From assembly GCA_020073345.1 (NCBI GenBank), contig JAIQFI010000054.1, positions 1 to 33,395 on the forward strand: 33,395 nucleotides of DNA, given 5' to 3'. The translations under genes and the position numbers were made by a program. This document shows positions 26,007 to 33,395 of this stretch, one piece after another (positions within the stretch are counted from its first letter, which is position 1; the number at the start of each line of letters is the position of its first letter). This DNA comes from Terriglobia bacterium (GTDB lineage: Bacteria; Acidobacteriota; Terriglobia; Bryobacterales; Bryobacteraceae). The notes beneath the pieces were generated by a model. That model did not search any database, was not told where the DNA came from, and saw only the letters and a program-made list of their open reading frames with translations.

Positions 26007-27308
26007 TTGCCGGGTTACTTCGTAAAGACGTTCGGATGCCGCGCTTCGCAGGCCGACGGAGCCGCGCTCGAAGCCGGGCTCGCATCCCACGGACTCGCCG
26101 CAGCCGGCAACGTGTTCGATGCCGACCTCGTCGTGCTGAACACCTGCACGGTCACCGCTACCGCCGACGACGAGCTTCGCCAAACCGTCCGCCGTATCCA
26201 TCGCACGCAGCCCGACGCGCGTATTGTCGTCACGGGTTGCTACGCCCAGCGCGCCCCCGAGGAAATCGCCGCTCTGCCCGGTGTGAGTCTCGTTGTTGGG
26301 AACTCGCACAAGAATTCGATTCCGGATCTGGTGGCCGAAGGTGCGCACTATCACGGCGAAATCCGAATCGGCGACATCTTCGCGCAGCGGGATTTTCTTT
26401 CTGCGCCTGTGGAAGACGCCCTGGGCGACCGCACTCGTCCGAATCTCAAGATTCAGGACGGATGCAATAACCGCTGCTCGTTCTGCATTATTCCTTACGT
26501 GCGCGGACGCAGCCGCAGCGCGCAGCCGGATTCCGTGATCGATCAAGTGCGGCATCTTGCGTCGAAATATCGTGAAGTGGTCCTCAGCGGGATCAACCTG
26601 GGCCGCTGGGGCCGCGACCTCGAAGGCGGTAGCCGCCTGGTCGATCTGGTGCGGCGACTTCTTGATGAGACGCACGTGGAGCGATTGCGCCTCAGCTCAG
26701 TCGAGCCGATGGATTGGTCGGATGCACTGCTGGAGCTTGTTGCGACGTCGCCGCGCATCGCCAAGCACGTGCATGCTCCGCTGCAATCGGGTTCGGATCG
26801 AGTGCTGCGCCGAATGCATCGCAAGTATCGCCCGCGCCACTATGCCGACCGGATTCTCAAGGCTCGGACGCTGATGCCGGATTGTGCCGTCGGTGCCGAT
26901 GTGATGACCGGCTTCCCCGGCGAAACCGCACAGGAATTCGAAGAGTCCCGCGCGTTTATCGAGAGCCTGCCATTTACCTACTTGCACGTGTTCACGTACT
27001 CAGCTCGCCCCGGCACGCCTGCCGCTGACGTCGCGGATCAGGTGCCCATCGAGATCCGCAAGCATCGCACGCACATGCTTCGCGATCTCGCGCATCGCAA
27101 GAATCTGGAATTTCGCAAATCGATGCTCGGCCGGACTCTTTCTGTGGTGACAATTGAAGAGGGTGCTCTCAGCGACAACTATCTGAAAGTCGCGCTCGCA
27201 CGCCCCCGTGAAGCCAACCGCATCGAGAACATTCTCATCGGCGGTCTAACCCCCGATGGTCTCTGCGAATCCGGCACCCCGCTACATCTCCCGCCGATTC
27301 TCCAGTGA
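26007..27308 (+). CDS. mtaB: MtaB/MiaB-family tRNA methylthiotransferase (radical SAM)
   Basis: The protein inserts a methylthio group into a modified A37 of tRNA; the MtaB branch acts on t6A. The 433 residues have the N-terminal cluster cysteines Cys11, Cys47 and Cys78, and the radical-SAM cluster Cys153, Cys157, Cys160 in [13 protein letters not shown]-like C-terminal part follows near residue 370. The only fitting start is TTG at 26007, which gives [21 protein letters not shown] lies rather far upstream. MtaB is preferred over MiaB or RimO because of the [13 protein letters not shown] start, but the choice of branch is not certain. Its last 27 bp overlap recR on the other strand. Confidence 0.88.
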   Translation: MPGYFVKTFGCRASQADGAALEAGLASHGLAAAGNVFDADLVVLNTCTVTATADDELRQTVRRIHRTQPDARIVVTGCYAQRAPEEIAALPGVSLVVGNSHKNSIPDLVAEGAHYHGEIRIGDIFAQRDFLSAPVEDALGDRTRPNLKIQDGCNNRCSFCIIPYVRGRSRSAQPDSVIDQVRHLASKYREVVLSGINLGRWGRDLEGGSRLVDLVRRLLDETHVERLRLSSVEPMDWSDALLELVATSPRIAKHVHAPLQSGSDRVLRRMHRKYRPRHYADRILKARTLMPDCAVGADVMTGFPGETAQEFEESRAFIESLPFTYLHVFTYSARPGTPAADVADQVPIEIRKHRTHMLRDLAHRKNLEFRKSMLGRTLSVVTIEEGALSDNYLKVALARPREANRIENILIGGLTPDGLCESGTPLHLPPILQ

Positions 27309-27881
27309 CTTCAGCATCGTCACTTCGTCGGCGAACTCCAGATCGCTCCCCACCGGAATCCCCATCGCGATGCGCGTCACTTTAATCCCCAGAGGCTTGA
27401 GCAGCCGCGACAGATAAACCGCCGTCGCCTCGCCTTCCACGGTGGGATTGTTCGCCAGGATAATCTCCTTGACATCTTCCTTGGCGATCCGGTCCAGCAG
27501 GCCCTTGATCTTCAACTGCTCCGGACCGATGCCGCGCAGCGGAGAAATCGCCCCGTGCAGGACGTGATACACGCCGTTGAACGATCGCGTGGTCTCCACC
27601 GGAAGAATGCTGTGCGGTTCCTCCACCACACAGATCTGAGAATGGTCTCGATTGGGATCGCGGCAGTAGGGACACAACTCGGCGTCACTGATGTTGTTGC
27701 ACTCAGCGCAAATCCCGAGGTTGTCTTTGACGTCGGTGAGCGCCGCTGCCAGCGCGGCTGCCTGATCGCGCGGCGAACGCAGCACATAAAACGCGAGCCG
27801 TTGCGCCGATTTCTGCCCGATCCCAGGCAACCGGCGAAACTCATCGATCAGGCGCTGCAGAGGCGCTGCGAAATCGGGCAT
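27282..27881 (-). CDS. recR: Recombination protein RecR
   Basis: RecR works with RecO and RecF to load RecA at gaps. The 199 residues hold the helix-hairpin-helix ([20 protein letters not shown]), the zinc finger with four Cys ([20 protein letters not shown]) and the Toprim domain ([33 protein letters not shown]). The last third ([19 protein letters not shown]) has the Walker-like end. It starts 6 bp after the ybaB stop. The SRP RNA-dnaX-ybaB-recR order is conserved in many bacteria. The 3' end overlaps the methylthiotransferase gene. Confidence 0.98.
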   Translation of the reverse strand: MPDFAAPLQRLIDEFRRLPGIGQKSAQRLAFYVLRSPRDQAAALAAALTDVKDNLGICAECNNISDAELCPYCRDPNRDHSQICVVEEPHSILPVETTRSFNGVYHVLHGAISPLRGIGPEQLKIKGLLDRIAKEDVKEIILANNPTVEGEATAVYLSRLLKPLGIKVTRIAMGIPVGSDLEFADEVTMLKSLENRREM

Positions 27882-27887
27882 TCGAAA

Positions 27888-28196
27888 TTAAAGCAACCCC
27901 GGCGGTAAACCCAGTCCGCCCAGCATGCCGCTCATCTTCTTCTGCGTCTCTTCGTCGACCTTTTTGGTCGCTTCATTGCACGCCGCCATCACCAGGTCCT
28001 GCAGCATCTCGACGTCGCCCGCCACTTCCGGATCGATCTTGACGCCGGTGACGTTCTTGTGGCCGTCCATGCTCACCGTCACCATGCCGCCGCCCGCCGT
28101 AGCTTCCACGCGGATCAGCGCGACCTCTTCCTGCATTTTCTGCTGCATCTTTTGGGCCTGCTGCATCATGGCCCCCATGTTTCCAGGCATCTTCAT
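27888..28196 (-). CDS. ybaB: YbaB/EbfC family nucleoid-associated protein
   Basis: Members of this family bind DNA as dimers and influence chromosome structure and gene expression. The 102 residues fit: MGAMMQQAQKMQQKMQEEVA forms the N-terminal helix, then VEATAGGGMVTVSMDGHKNV and EMLQDLVMAACNEATKKVDE. The ATG overlaps the dnaX stop by 4 bp (ATGA), so translation is likely coupled, and recR follows after 6 bp. Confidence 0.96.
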   Translation of the reverse strand: MKMPGNMGAMMQQAQKMQQKMQEEVALIRVEATAGGGMVTVSMDGHKNVTGVKIDPEVAGDVEMLQDLVMAACNEATKKVDEETQKKMSGMLGGLGLPPGLL

Positions 28197-29764
28197 GTTT
28201 CGCTCTCCTTCAAGTTGCGCACCGCGCGCACCTGGCTTTCCGGGAACAGTTCCTGAAAGCGTTTCACTTCCGGATGCGCCAGCGCACGCTCGGCTGCTTC
28301 ATCTTTCGGCGGCTCCGCCGCTTTCTTAGCCGCGGAGACTGCCTCACCCACTCGCAGCGTGAGTTTGACGGTCCTGCCGGCCGTGCGCCGCACCGCCGCT
28401 TCGAACTCCTGCCCCCTCAGGAACAACTGGTACATTTTGGGAGCCGTGAAAATGATCTCGGTCGCGGTTTCCGTGACCTCCGAGTGTTCCACCGCGTCGG
28501 CCACGTGCGTCAGTTTGGCTTCGTGTAGCGACGCTGCCAGCCGGGTCCGAAAATCGCCGTCCGCGGCCGTCATCGCCGATGGTGCAGGTTTCTGCGGAGC
28601 TTTGGGAGGAGATTTCGGGGCTGCCGGAGGCGCGCCCGGGCTTCCCAACGCCGCGATCACTTCCTCGATCGGCTGCAACCGGCTCGCATGAATCAACCGC
28701 AGCAACCCCATCTCCAGATGCAACCGCGGCTGCAACGAGCTTTGCAAATCCCGGAACAAATCGAGCGATAGCTTCAGATCTCGCGTCAGATCGTCCTCGG
28801 TGAACTGCTTGGCGGCCTCGAGCATGCGTTCCTGCTCCGGCGGCGACGCAGCGACCAGGCGCGTCGCTTTACCCTCGATCCGCACCACCAGCAGATTGCG
28901 GAAATAGCGAGCCAGCTCGCGTGCGAAGTGTTGCAAGCTGCGGCCGTTCGCTTCGAGCTCCGCGACCACGTCGAGCATTTTCTTGGCATCGCCTTCGACG
29001 AGCGCCTGAGTAACAACGCCCAGCGACTCCAGCGAGAACATCCCCAGCAGTTCGCGCACTTGCTTGCCTTCAAGTGTGTTTCCGCAGCACGCGATCGCCT
29101 GGTCCAGCGCCGATAAGGAATCGCGCACGCTGCCCTCGCCCGCCTGAGCCAGTACGCTCAGCACTTCGGGGTCGGCCTGGATGCCTTCCTGCTGGATGAT
29201 CCATTCCATGCGCGCGACCAGTTCCGCGAAATCGACCGAGCGGAAGCTGAACTGCTGGCAACGCGACGCGATGGTCGACGGAATCTTGTGCGTCTCAGTG
29301 GTGCACAGCATGAACACCACCCATTCGGGCGGTTCCTCCAGCGTCTTGAGCAGCGCGTTGAAAGCCTCGCTGGTGATCTGGTGCGCTTCGTCGACGATGA
29401 AGACTTTGTAGCGGTCGCGTGCCGGGCGGAAGCGGACGTTCTCCCGCAGCTCGCGCATTTCGTTGATGCCGCGGTTGGAGGCCGCGTCGATCTCGATCAC
29501 ATCCATCCCCGATCCGGCGGCGATCTCGGTGCAGCTCGCGCACACGCCGCAGGGGGTGATGGTCGGTCCTTTTTCGCAGTTGAGGCATCGCGCCATGATG
29601 CGCGCGACAGTGGTCTTGCCAGTGCCGCGCTGGCCCGAAAAAATGTAGCCGTGCGCGATGCGGTTTTGCGAGATCGCGTTTTCGAGCGTGGTCCGGACGT
29701 GCTCCTGGCTGATCAGCTCGGAGAACGTCTGCGGCCGGTATTTGCGGGCGATGACCTGGTACAT
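28193..29764 (-). CDS. dnaX: DNA polymerase III subunit gamma/tau
   Basis: DnaX is the clamp-loader ATPase that also ties the polymerase cores together. The 523 residues begin MYQVIARKYRPQTF, the family start. Walker A GQRGTGKTT is at 44-52, the zinc cysteines are Cys63, Cys72, Cys75 and Cys78, and the Walker B region VFIVDEAHQI is at 121-130. An Ala/Pro/Lys-rich linker precedes the C-terminal domain. A longer start (GTG at 29815) is rejected because it would lie in the SRP RNA gene. No A-rich slippery heptamer for a frameshifted gamma form was seen. Confidence 0.97.
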   Translation of the reverse strand: MYQVIARKYRPQTFSELISQEHVRTTLENAISQNRIAHGYIFSGQRGTGKTTVARIMARCLNCEKGPTITPCGVCASCTEIAAGSGMDVIEIDAASNRGINEMRELRENVRFRPARDRYKVFIVDEAHQITSEAFNALLKTLEEPPEWVVFMLCTTETHKIPSTIASRCQQFSFRSVDFAELVARMEWIIQQEGIQADPEVLSVLAQAGEGSVRDSLSALDQAIACCGNTLEGKQVRELLGMFSLESLGVVTQALVEGDAKKMLDVVAELEANGRSLQHFARELARYFRNLLVVRIEGKATRLVAASPPEQERMLEAAKQFTEDDLTRDLKLSLDLFRDLQSSLQPRLHLEMGLLRLIHASRLQPIEEVIAALGSPGAPPAAPKSPPKAPQKPAPSAMTAADGDFRTRLAASLHEAKLTHVADAVEHSEVTETATEIIFTAPKMYQLFLRGQEFEAAVRRTAGRTVKLTLRVGEAVSAAKKAAEPPKDEAAERALAHPEVKRFQELFPESQVRAVRNLKESET

Positions 29765-29789
29765 GCAGGTGGGAATTTCGGACGAATAT

Positions 29790-29895
29790 GCCAGACCCCG
29801 GGTGATCCGCGGCACACGGGTTAAGCCGCTACCGTTGCTTCCTTCCGGACCTGGCGGGGTTTGCAGCCGCCCGTTGCACGAAGCCCGGAGCCTGA
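29790..29895 (-). ncRNA. ffs: Signal recognition particle RNA, small bacterial type (4.5S)
   Basis: On the - strand the conserved apex CAGGTCCGGAAGGAAGCA with its GGAA loop lies near 29853-29836, followed by the conserved 3' arm part CCCGTGTGCCGCGGATCACC. The ends close as a stem of 11 pairs: CAGGCTCCGGG (29894-29884) with CCCGGGGTCTG (29802-29792). The size, about 100-106 nt, fits the small form without an Alu domain. It pairs with Ffh and acts in membrane protein targeting. It ends 25 bp before the dnaX ATG, the same order as in many bacteria. End positions are estimates. Confidence 0.93.
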
Positions 29896-29971
29896 CAACC
29901 TTCTATGCTACCAGCTTCGTTGAAACGCATCTCCCCAAGCCGTAGTCTAATGGGAGTTCTGGAGGTTCTTG

Positions 29972-30991
29972 ATGTCTGCTTCATCCAACCCCGCCGTCCG
30001 CCCCGACCGCATCATGGAAATGATCTGGGGCTATGCACCGCCCCTGATTCTGGCCACGGCTGTTCATAATAAGATCTTCGATCTGCTCGACGCCGGACCC
30101 AAGACCGTCGAGGGAATGGCCCAAGCCTCCGGCAACTCCGCCCGAGGACTGCGTGCGATCATGAACGCTCTCGTGGGATTCCAGTTCCTGAGCAAGTCCC
30201 CCGACGGCCGTTACGCCCTTACTCCCGAAAGCGCCGCGTTCCTGGTGAGCTCGAAGCCGGGCTTCCTCGGCAAATTCGTCGAGTTCAGCGGCTTGAAATC
30301 GATGCAAACCTGGCTTCCGCTCCCGGAGATCGTGCGGACCGGGAAACCCAACACGGCGATCAACCAGCAGGATGAAGGAGCCGCCTTTTTCCAGGAGTTG
30401 GTCGAGCCGATCTTCGCCATGAGCTATCCGGCCACGCAGATCGCCGGGCAGGCGCTGGGGTTGGCGAACGCCAAAAGCCCGGTCAAGGTTCTGGATATCG
30501 GAACCGGGTCGGGCGTGTGGGGCATCGGTCTGGCGCAGCAATCGCCGCAGGTCAGCGTCACCGCACAGGACTTACCCGGCGTCCTCGACGTGACCCGGCG
30601 CATGGCCGCCCGCTTCAACCTTAACGATCGTTTCAAATTCCTGCCCGGCGATTTTCACACCATGGATTTCGGAACCGGCTACACCCTGGCCACTCTGGGT
30701 CATATCTTGCACATGCTCAGCGTCGATGAATGCCGCCAGCTCCTGAAAAAGGCCGCTGTGGCGCTGGCGTCTAAAGGGACCATCGTGATCAGCGAGTTCC
30801 TGGTAAAGGACGACCGCTCGGGTCCCCCCATGGGCCTGATTTTCGCCGTAAACATGCTGGCCCACACCGAGAACGGCGACACGTATTCCTTCGAGCAAAT
30901 CAGCGGGTGGCTCAAGGAAGCCGGCCTCGGAAACACCCGGAAAATCGAGCCCGGCGGGCCCGTAGGTCTCGTACTGGCGGATAAGCCCTAG
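29972..30991 (+). CDS. SAM-dependent methyltransferase (O-methyltransferase family 2-like)
   Basis: The 339-residue protein has an N-terminal winged-helix dimerisation part (LATAVHNKIFDLLDAGPKTV; RGLRAIMNALVGFQFL) and a Rossmann methyltransferase domain with motif I LDIGTGSGVWGIG (174-186) and a DLPGVLDVTRR segment. This layout is that of acetylserotonin- or O-demethylpuromycin-like enzymes and of the BchU/CrtF type. The acceptor cannot be named. The catalytic His-Glu pair of plant O-methyltransferases is not clear. GGAGG lies 6 bp before the ATG at 29972, which I prefer to the TTG at 29969. It is divergent from the SRP RNA gene. Confidence 0.85.
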   Translation: MSASSNPAVRPDRIMEMIWGYAPPLILATAVHNKIFDLLDAGPKTVEGMAQASGNSARGLRAIMNALVGFQFLSKSPDGRYALTPESAAFLVSSKPGFLGKFVEFSGLKSMQTWLPLPEIVRTGKPNTAINQQDEGAAFFQELVEPIFAMSYPATQIAGQALGLANAKSPVKVLDIGTGSGVWGIGLAQQSPQVSVTAQDLPGVLDVTRRMAARFNLNDRFKFLPGDFHTMDFGTGYTLATLGHILHMLSVDECRQLLKKAAVALASKGTIVISEFLVKDDRSGPPMGLIFAVNMLAHTENGDTYSFEQISGWLKEAGLGNTRKIEPGGPVGLVLADKP

Positions 30992-31038
30992 ACTGTAGTA
31001 ACCTAAGGTTTCCAGCCAAATCTTTTAAGAGGACCAGT

Positions 31039-31347
31039 ATGTACGCAGTCATTGAAACCGGTGGTAAACAGTATCGCGTCGCACCAGGCGAGTCGATCGA
31101 AGTCGAGACTCTGGCAGGCGACGTGGGCGCTGATGTTGAGTTCGACCGCGTGGTCGCTGTCGTCGATGGCGATTCGGTCAAGGCTGGCTCAGCGCTCAGC
31201 TCCGCGCGCGTGAAGGGCACCATCGCCGCGCAAGGCCGCGGTGACAAGACCATCGTCTTCAAGTTCAAGCGCAAGAAGCAGTACAAGCGCACCATCGGGC
31301 ATCGCCAGAATTACACCCGGGTGCAAGTGAATGAGATCGTGGCTTAA
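31039..31347 (+). CDS. rplU: 50S ribosomal protein L21
   Basis: L21 binds 23S rRNA in the 50S subunit. The 102 residues show the usual MYAVIETGGKQYRVAPGESI, followed by EFDRVVAVVDGDSVKAG and FKRKKQYKRTIGHRQNYTRV. An AAGAGGA site lies 6 bp before the ATG. It begins the conserved rplU-rpmA-obg cluster. A promoter is expected in the 47 bp after the methyltransferase gene; the short palindrome AACCT-A-AGGTT (31000-31010) is there, but no clear -35/-10 pair was recognised. Confidence 0.98.
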   Translation: MYAVIETGGKQYRVAPGESIEVETLAGDVGADVEFDRVVAVVDGDSVKAGSALSSARVKGTIAAQGRGDKTIVFKFKRKKQYKRTIGHRQNYTRVQVNEIVA

Positions 31348-31359
31348 AGAGAGTTTGTT

Positions 31360-31617
31360 ATGGCGCATAAAAAAGGTTTAGGCAGTTCCAAAAACGGCCG
31401 CGATTCGAATGCACAGCGCTTGGGCGTGAAGGCCTTCGGCGGCCAGCTGGTTTCCGGCGGAACAATTATCGTCCGCCAGCGCGGCACTAAAATCAAGCCG
31501 GGCGTCAACGTCGGCCTCGGCAAGGACGACACGCTGTTCGCCAAGATCCCCGGCATCATCGAATTCCGCGATCGCGGCCGGATGGGCAAGTTCGTCAGCA
31601 TCAAAGCCGCCGAGTAG
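31360..31617 (+). CDS. rpmA: 50S ribosomal protein L27
   Basis: L27 reaches with its N-terminus into the peptidyl transferase centre. The 85 residues start [20 protein letters not shown], then [20 protein letters not shown] and [20 protein letters not shown]. The Firmicutes-type cleaved N-terminal extension is absent. It follows rplU by 12 bp. A 62-bp repeat-bearing gap separates it from obg. Confidence 0.99.
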   Translation: MAHKKGLGSSKNGRDSNAQRLGVKAFGGQLVSGGTIIVRQRGTKIKPGVNVGLGKDDTLFAKIPGIIEFRDRGRMGKFVSIKAAE

Positions 31618-31626
31618 GCAGGGGCC

Positions 31627-31664
31627 AGCGGCCAGCCGCCAGCGGCCAGCCGCCAGGGGCCAGC
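31627..31664 (+). repeat. Short tandem repeat in the rpmA-obg gap
   Basis: The 14-bp unit AGCGGCCAGCCGCC occurs twice in a row (31627-31640, 31641-31654) and a partial third copy, AGGGGCCAGC, follows. The GC-rich units can also fold on themselves (GGC with GCC). The repeat ends 15 bp before the obg start. No function is clear. Confidence 0.75.
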
Positions 31665-31679
31665 TACCGAAGCGATCCG

Positions 31680-32705
31680 TTGTTTATAGACGAAGTAATA
31701 ATCCATGTGAAAGCCGGCGACGGCGGCAACGGCTGCCTCGCGTTCCGGCGCGAAAAATTCGTTCCCCGCGGCGGGCCAAGCGGCGGCGACGGTGGCAAAG
31801 GCGGCGATGTCATCCTGGTCGCCAGCCAGCACTACAACACGCTCCTTCACTTCCGTTTCAACCCCGAGCACAAAGCCGAACGTGGACGTCACGGCGAAGG
31901 CAGCAACCGCAAGGGTCGAGAGGGCGCTTCGATCGATGTTGCCACGCCCGTCGGCACCATCGTCTACGACTGGGAAACGGGCGAGGTGCTGCACGATTTC
32001 ACCGAGCCCGGCGACCGGTTTGTCGTCGCGCGCGGCGGCCGCGGGGGCAAGGGCAATGCGCGTTTCGCGACCTCGACGCATCAGGCTCCTACGGAGCACG
32101 AGGACGGGAGTCCCGGCGAAGAACGCAAACTTCGCCTTGAGCTGAAACTGCTGGCCGATGTCGGGCTGGTCGGTTTCCCCAACGCCGGCAAGTCAACCCT
32201 GATTTCGCGCATTTCGGCCGCGAAACCCAAGATCGCCGATTACCCCTTCACCACGCTCGAGCCGCACCTGGGCGTCGTGACGGCCGATGACGGCAACCAT
32301 CGAACCTTTGTCGTCGCCGATATTCCTGGCTTGATCGAGGGCGCGCATACCGGCCACGGCCTGGGCATCCAGTTCCTGCGCCACGTCGAACGCACACGTC
32401 TCCTGGCCCACCTGGTGGATGTTTCCGAGGCCACTGGCCGCGATCCGGTGCAAGATTTTGAAGTGGTGATGGCCGAGCTCGCCAGCTTCTCCGAGGATCT
32501 GGCGCACAAGCCGATGATGGTGGTCGCCACTAAGATCGATGCGGCTCAGGATTTGGAGCGTGTTGCATCGCTCGAAAAGCTAGCTCGCGAGCGCGGTCTT
32601 CCGTTCTTCAAGATTTCGAGCGTGACCGGCGAGGGTCTCCCCGCGCTGAAACGAGCCATGGCGGACGCGGTACTCGCGCCGGCGCCCGCCATCGCTGAAA
32701 AGTGA
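31680..32705 (+). CDS. obg: GTPase ObgE/CgtA
   Basis: Obg is a ribosome-associated GTPase in late 50S assembly and stress response. The 341 residues start at TTG 31680 ([20 protein letters not shown]), as no ATG fits. The Gly-rich Obg fold covers about 1-157 ([20 protein letters not shown]). The G domain shows G1 GFPNAGKST (165-173), G2 in [11 protein letters not shown]3 in [17 protein letters not shown]4 TKID and G5 SSVTGEG. No OCT domain follows. No ribosome binding site stands out before the TTG. Confidence 0.97.
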   Translation: MFIDEVIIHVKAGDGGNGCLAFRREKFVPRGGPSGGDGGKGGDVILVASQHYNTLLHFRFNPEHKAERGRHGEGSNRKGREGASIDVATPVGTIVYDWETGEVLHDFTEPGDRFVVARGGRGGKGNARFATSTHQAPTEHEDGSPGEERKLRLELKLLADVGLVGFPNAGKSTLISRISAAKPKIADYPFTTLEPHLGVVTADDGNHRTFVVADIPGLIEGAHTGHGLGIQFLRHVERTRLLAHLVDVSEATGRDPVQDFEVVMAELASFSEDLAHKPMMVVATKIDAAQDLERVASLEKLARERGLPFFKISSVTGEGLPALKRAMADAVLAPAPAIAEK

Positions 32706-32718
32706 TATCGTTGCACGG

Positions 32719-33123
32719 ATGAGCCTCTCAAGCACCGCTTCCTCATACGAACCGTACCTGCGCTCACTTCTCCGGATCATTGTTGGGTTCACGTTTTCGC
32801 TGCACGGCTACCAGAAATTCTTCGGCGCGCTCGGTGGGCTGGGCGGCCAGAAGGCCGAGCTGGCCTCGATGATGGGCGCGGCGGGAGTGCTTGAAACGTT
32901 TGGCGGAGCGCTGATTATCCTGGGTCTTTTTACCCGGCCCACCGCGTTCATCCTGTGCGGGCAGATGGCGGTGGCGTATTTCAGGGTGCACATTTGGATT
33001 AGCTTCTGGCCGTTGCTGAACCAAGGCGAGATCACGGTCCTGTACTGCTTCACCTATCTGTGGCTGTGCTCCGCGGGAGCTGGTCCTATCAGTCTTGACC
33101 GGGTGTTCGGCTGGAAACACTGA
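32719..33123 (+). CDS. DoxX family membrane protein
   Basis: This 134-residue protein has four hydrophobic segments: LLRIIVGFTFSLHGYQKFF, AAGVLETFGGALIILGLF, PTAFILCGQMAVAYFRVHI and ITVLYCFTYLWLCSAGAG. The pattern G-x-x-F-x-x-H-G-x-x-K-F in the first and FGG-x-L-x-x-x-G-L-x-T-R in the second are typical of DoxX. The family is linked in other bacteria to quinone or sulfur redox and to oxidative stress; a specific task is not known here. It starts 13 bp after obg and may be co-transcribed. Confidence 0.88.
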   Translation: MSLSSTASSYEPYLRSLLRIIVGFTFSLHGYQKFFGALGGLGGQKAELASMMGAAGVLETFGGALIILGLFTRPTAFILCGQMAVAYFRVHIWISFWPLLNQGEITVLYCFTYLWLCSAGAGPISLDRVFGWKH

Positions 33124-33140
33124 CCTGATAGACTGGCGTT

Positions 33141-33158
33141 AGGTGCCCAGGGGCGCCT
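33141..33158 (+). other. Hairpin after the DoxX gene
   Basis: AGGTGCCC and GGGCGCCT pair over 8 positions including one G-T pair, around a 2-base loop, 17 bp after the DoxX stop. No T-run follows. It may end the rplU-obg-doxX transcript by a factor-dependent way, but this is unproven. Confidence 0.3.
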
Positions 33159-33266
33159 GCCCGCCGCAAGAAGCCTTCACCCTGAAACAGTCCTGGATCG
33201 CAGCAGCATCAAGATGTTGAGTCTATAGCCAACCGGAGCGGGAATTGGCAAACAGGAGACACAACT

Positions 33267-33395
33267 ATGGATGCCATTCGCGAATTGAAAACCCGCGCCG
33301 AGATTCTGCACCGGCGTATTCAAACCAACGATCACCGCGCCATCGGGCGCTTGCGCGTGCTGCCGGACTACCGGCGCGCGTCTTATCAACACCTT
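33267..33395 (+). CDS. Unidentified protein, N-terminal 43 residues (runs off the window)
   Basis: The frame starts at ATG 33267 with an AGGAG site 9 bp upstream and stays open to the last base. The visible part reads DAIRELKTRAEILHRRIQTN and then RLRVLPDYRRASYQHL, an amphipathic, Arg-rich helical stretch. I do not recognise a family with certainty; small helical proteins related to the glyoxalase-associated domain begin in a similar way. It lies 143 bp after the DoxX gene. Confidence 0.6.
   Translation, partial: MDAIRELKTRAEILHRRIQTNDHRAIGRLRVLPDYRRASYQHL

Noticed and set aside
28193-28420. Programmed frameshift for a short gamma form of dnaX
   Set aside because: No A-rich slippery heptamer with a following stem was seen on the coding strand.
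33177-33392. - strand open frame at the right end
   Set aside because: It is opposite a + strand frame that has a good ribosome binding site and a protein-like sequence.

Overview
The window (about 60% G+C by eye) is a stretch of bacterial chromosome that looks like Acidobacteria, most likely close to Solibacter/Bryobacterales. That placement is an inference from gene style: a TolB-type (PD40) propeller behind one membrane helix, a secreted protein of carboxypeptidase-regulatory-like repeats, a zinc-type S14 and a Solibacter-like MtaB. No rRNA or other taxonomic marker gene is present to settle it.

Positions 1-16831 hold the end of tuf and a complete, unbroken S10-spc-alpha block, all on the + strand: tuf', rpsJ, rplC, rplD, rplW, rplB, rpsS, rplV, rpsC, rplP, rpmC, rpsQ, rplN, rplX, rplE, rpsN, rpsH, rplF, rplR, rpsE, rpmD, rplO, secY, adk, map, infA-like, rpmJ, rpsM, rpsK, rpsD, rpoA, rplQ. 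The order is the ancestral bacterial one. Departures are long low-complexity tails on several proteins (S19, S3, L29, L15, L17, RpoA), a short and divergent IF-1, a hairpin leader before rpsM, and a duplicated 25-bp Shine-Dalgarno segment before rpsD.

Positions 16832-21222 are accessory. A uroporphyrinogen-III methyltransferase gene faces rplQ with no gap and has a structured leader. Then come a membrane-anchored propeller protein (- strand) and, divergently, a subclass B3 metallo-beta-lactamase followed by a berberine-bridge-type FAD oxidase. A double hairpin of REP type closes that pair.

Positions 21223-27308 (+ strand) carry acetyl-CoA synthetase, a secreted repeat protein, a type II NADH dehydrogenase and an MtaB-like tRNA methylthiotransferase. 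Directly before the acs start codon lie four tandem copies of a 17-bp repeat that each hold a TTGT-N-ACAA palindrome and a TACAAT box. This is the most unusual feature of the window.

Positions 27282-29895 (- strand) are the conserved housekeeping set SRP RNA, dnaX, ybaB, recR. The RNA gene was found by its conserved apical loop and closing stem. Positions 29972-33395 (+ strand) hold a SAM-dependent methyltransferase, the rplU-rpmA-obg cluster, a DoxX membrane protein and the beginning of an unidentified gene.

I did not find a CRISPR array, transposase, phage gene, tRNA or rRNA. No strong case for a wholly new multi-gene system emerged. The best leads are the acs promoter repeats, the reduced IF-1 and the leaders of rpsD, rpsM and the methyltransferase gene.
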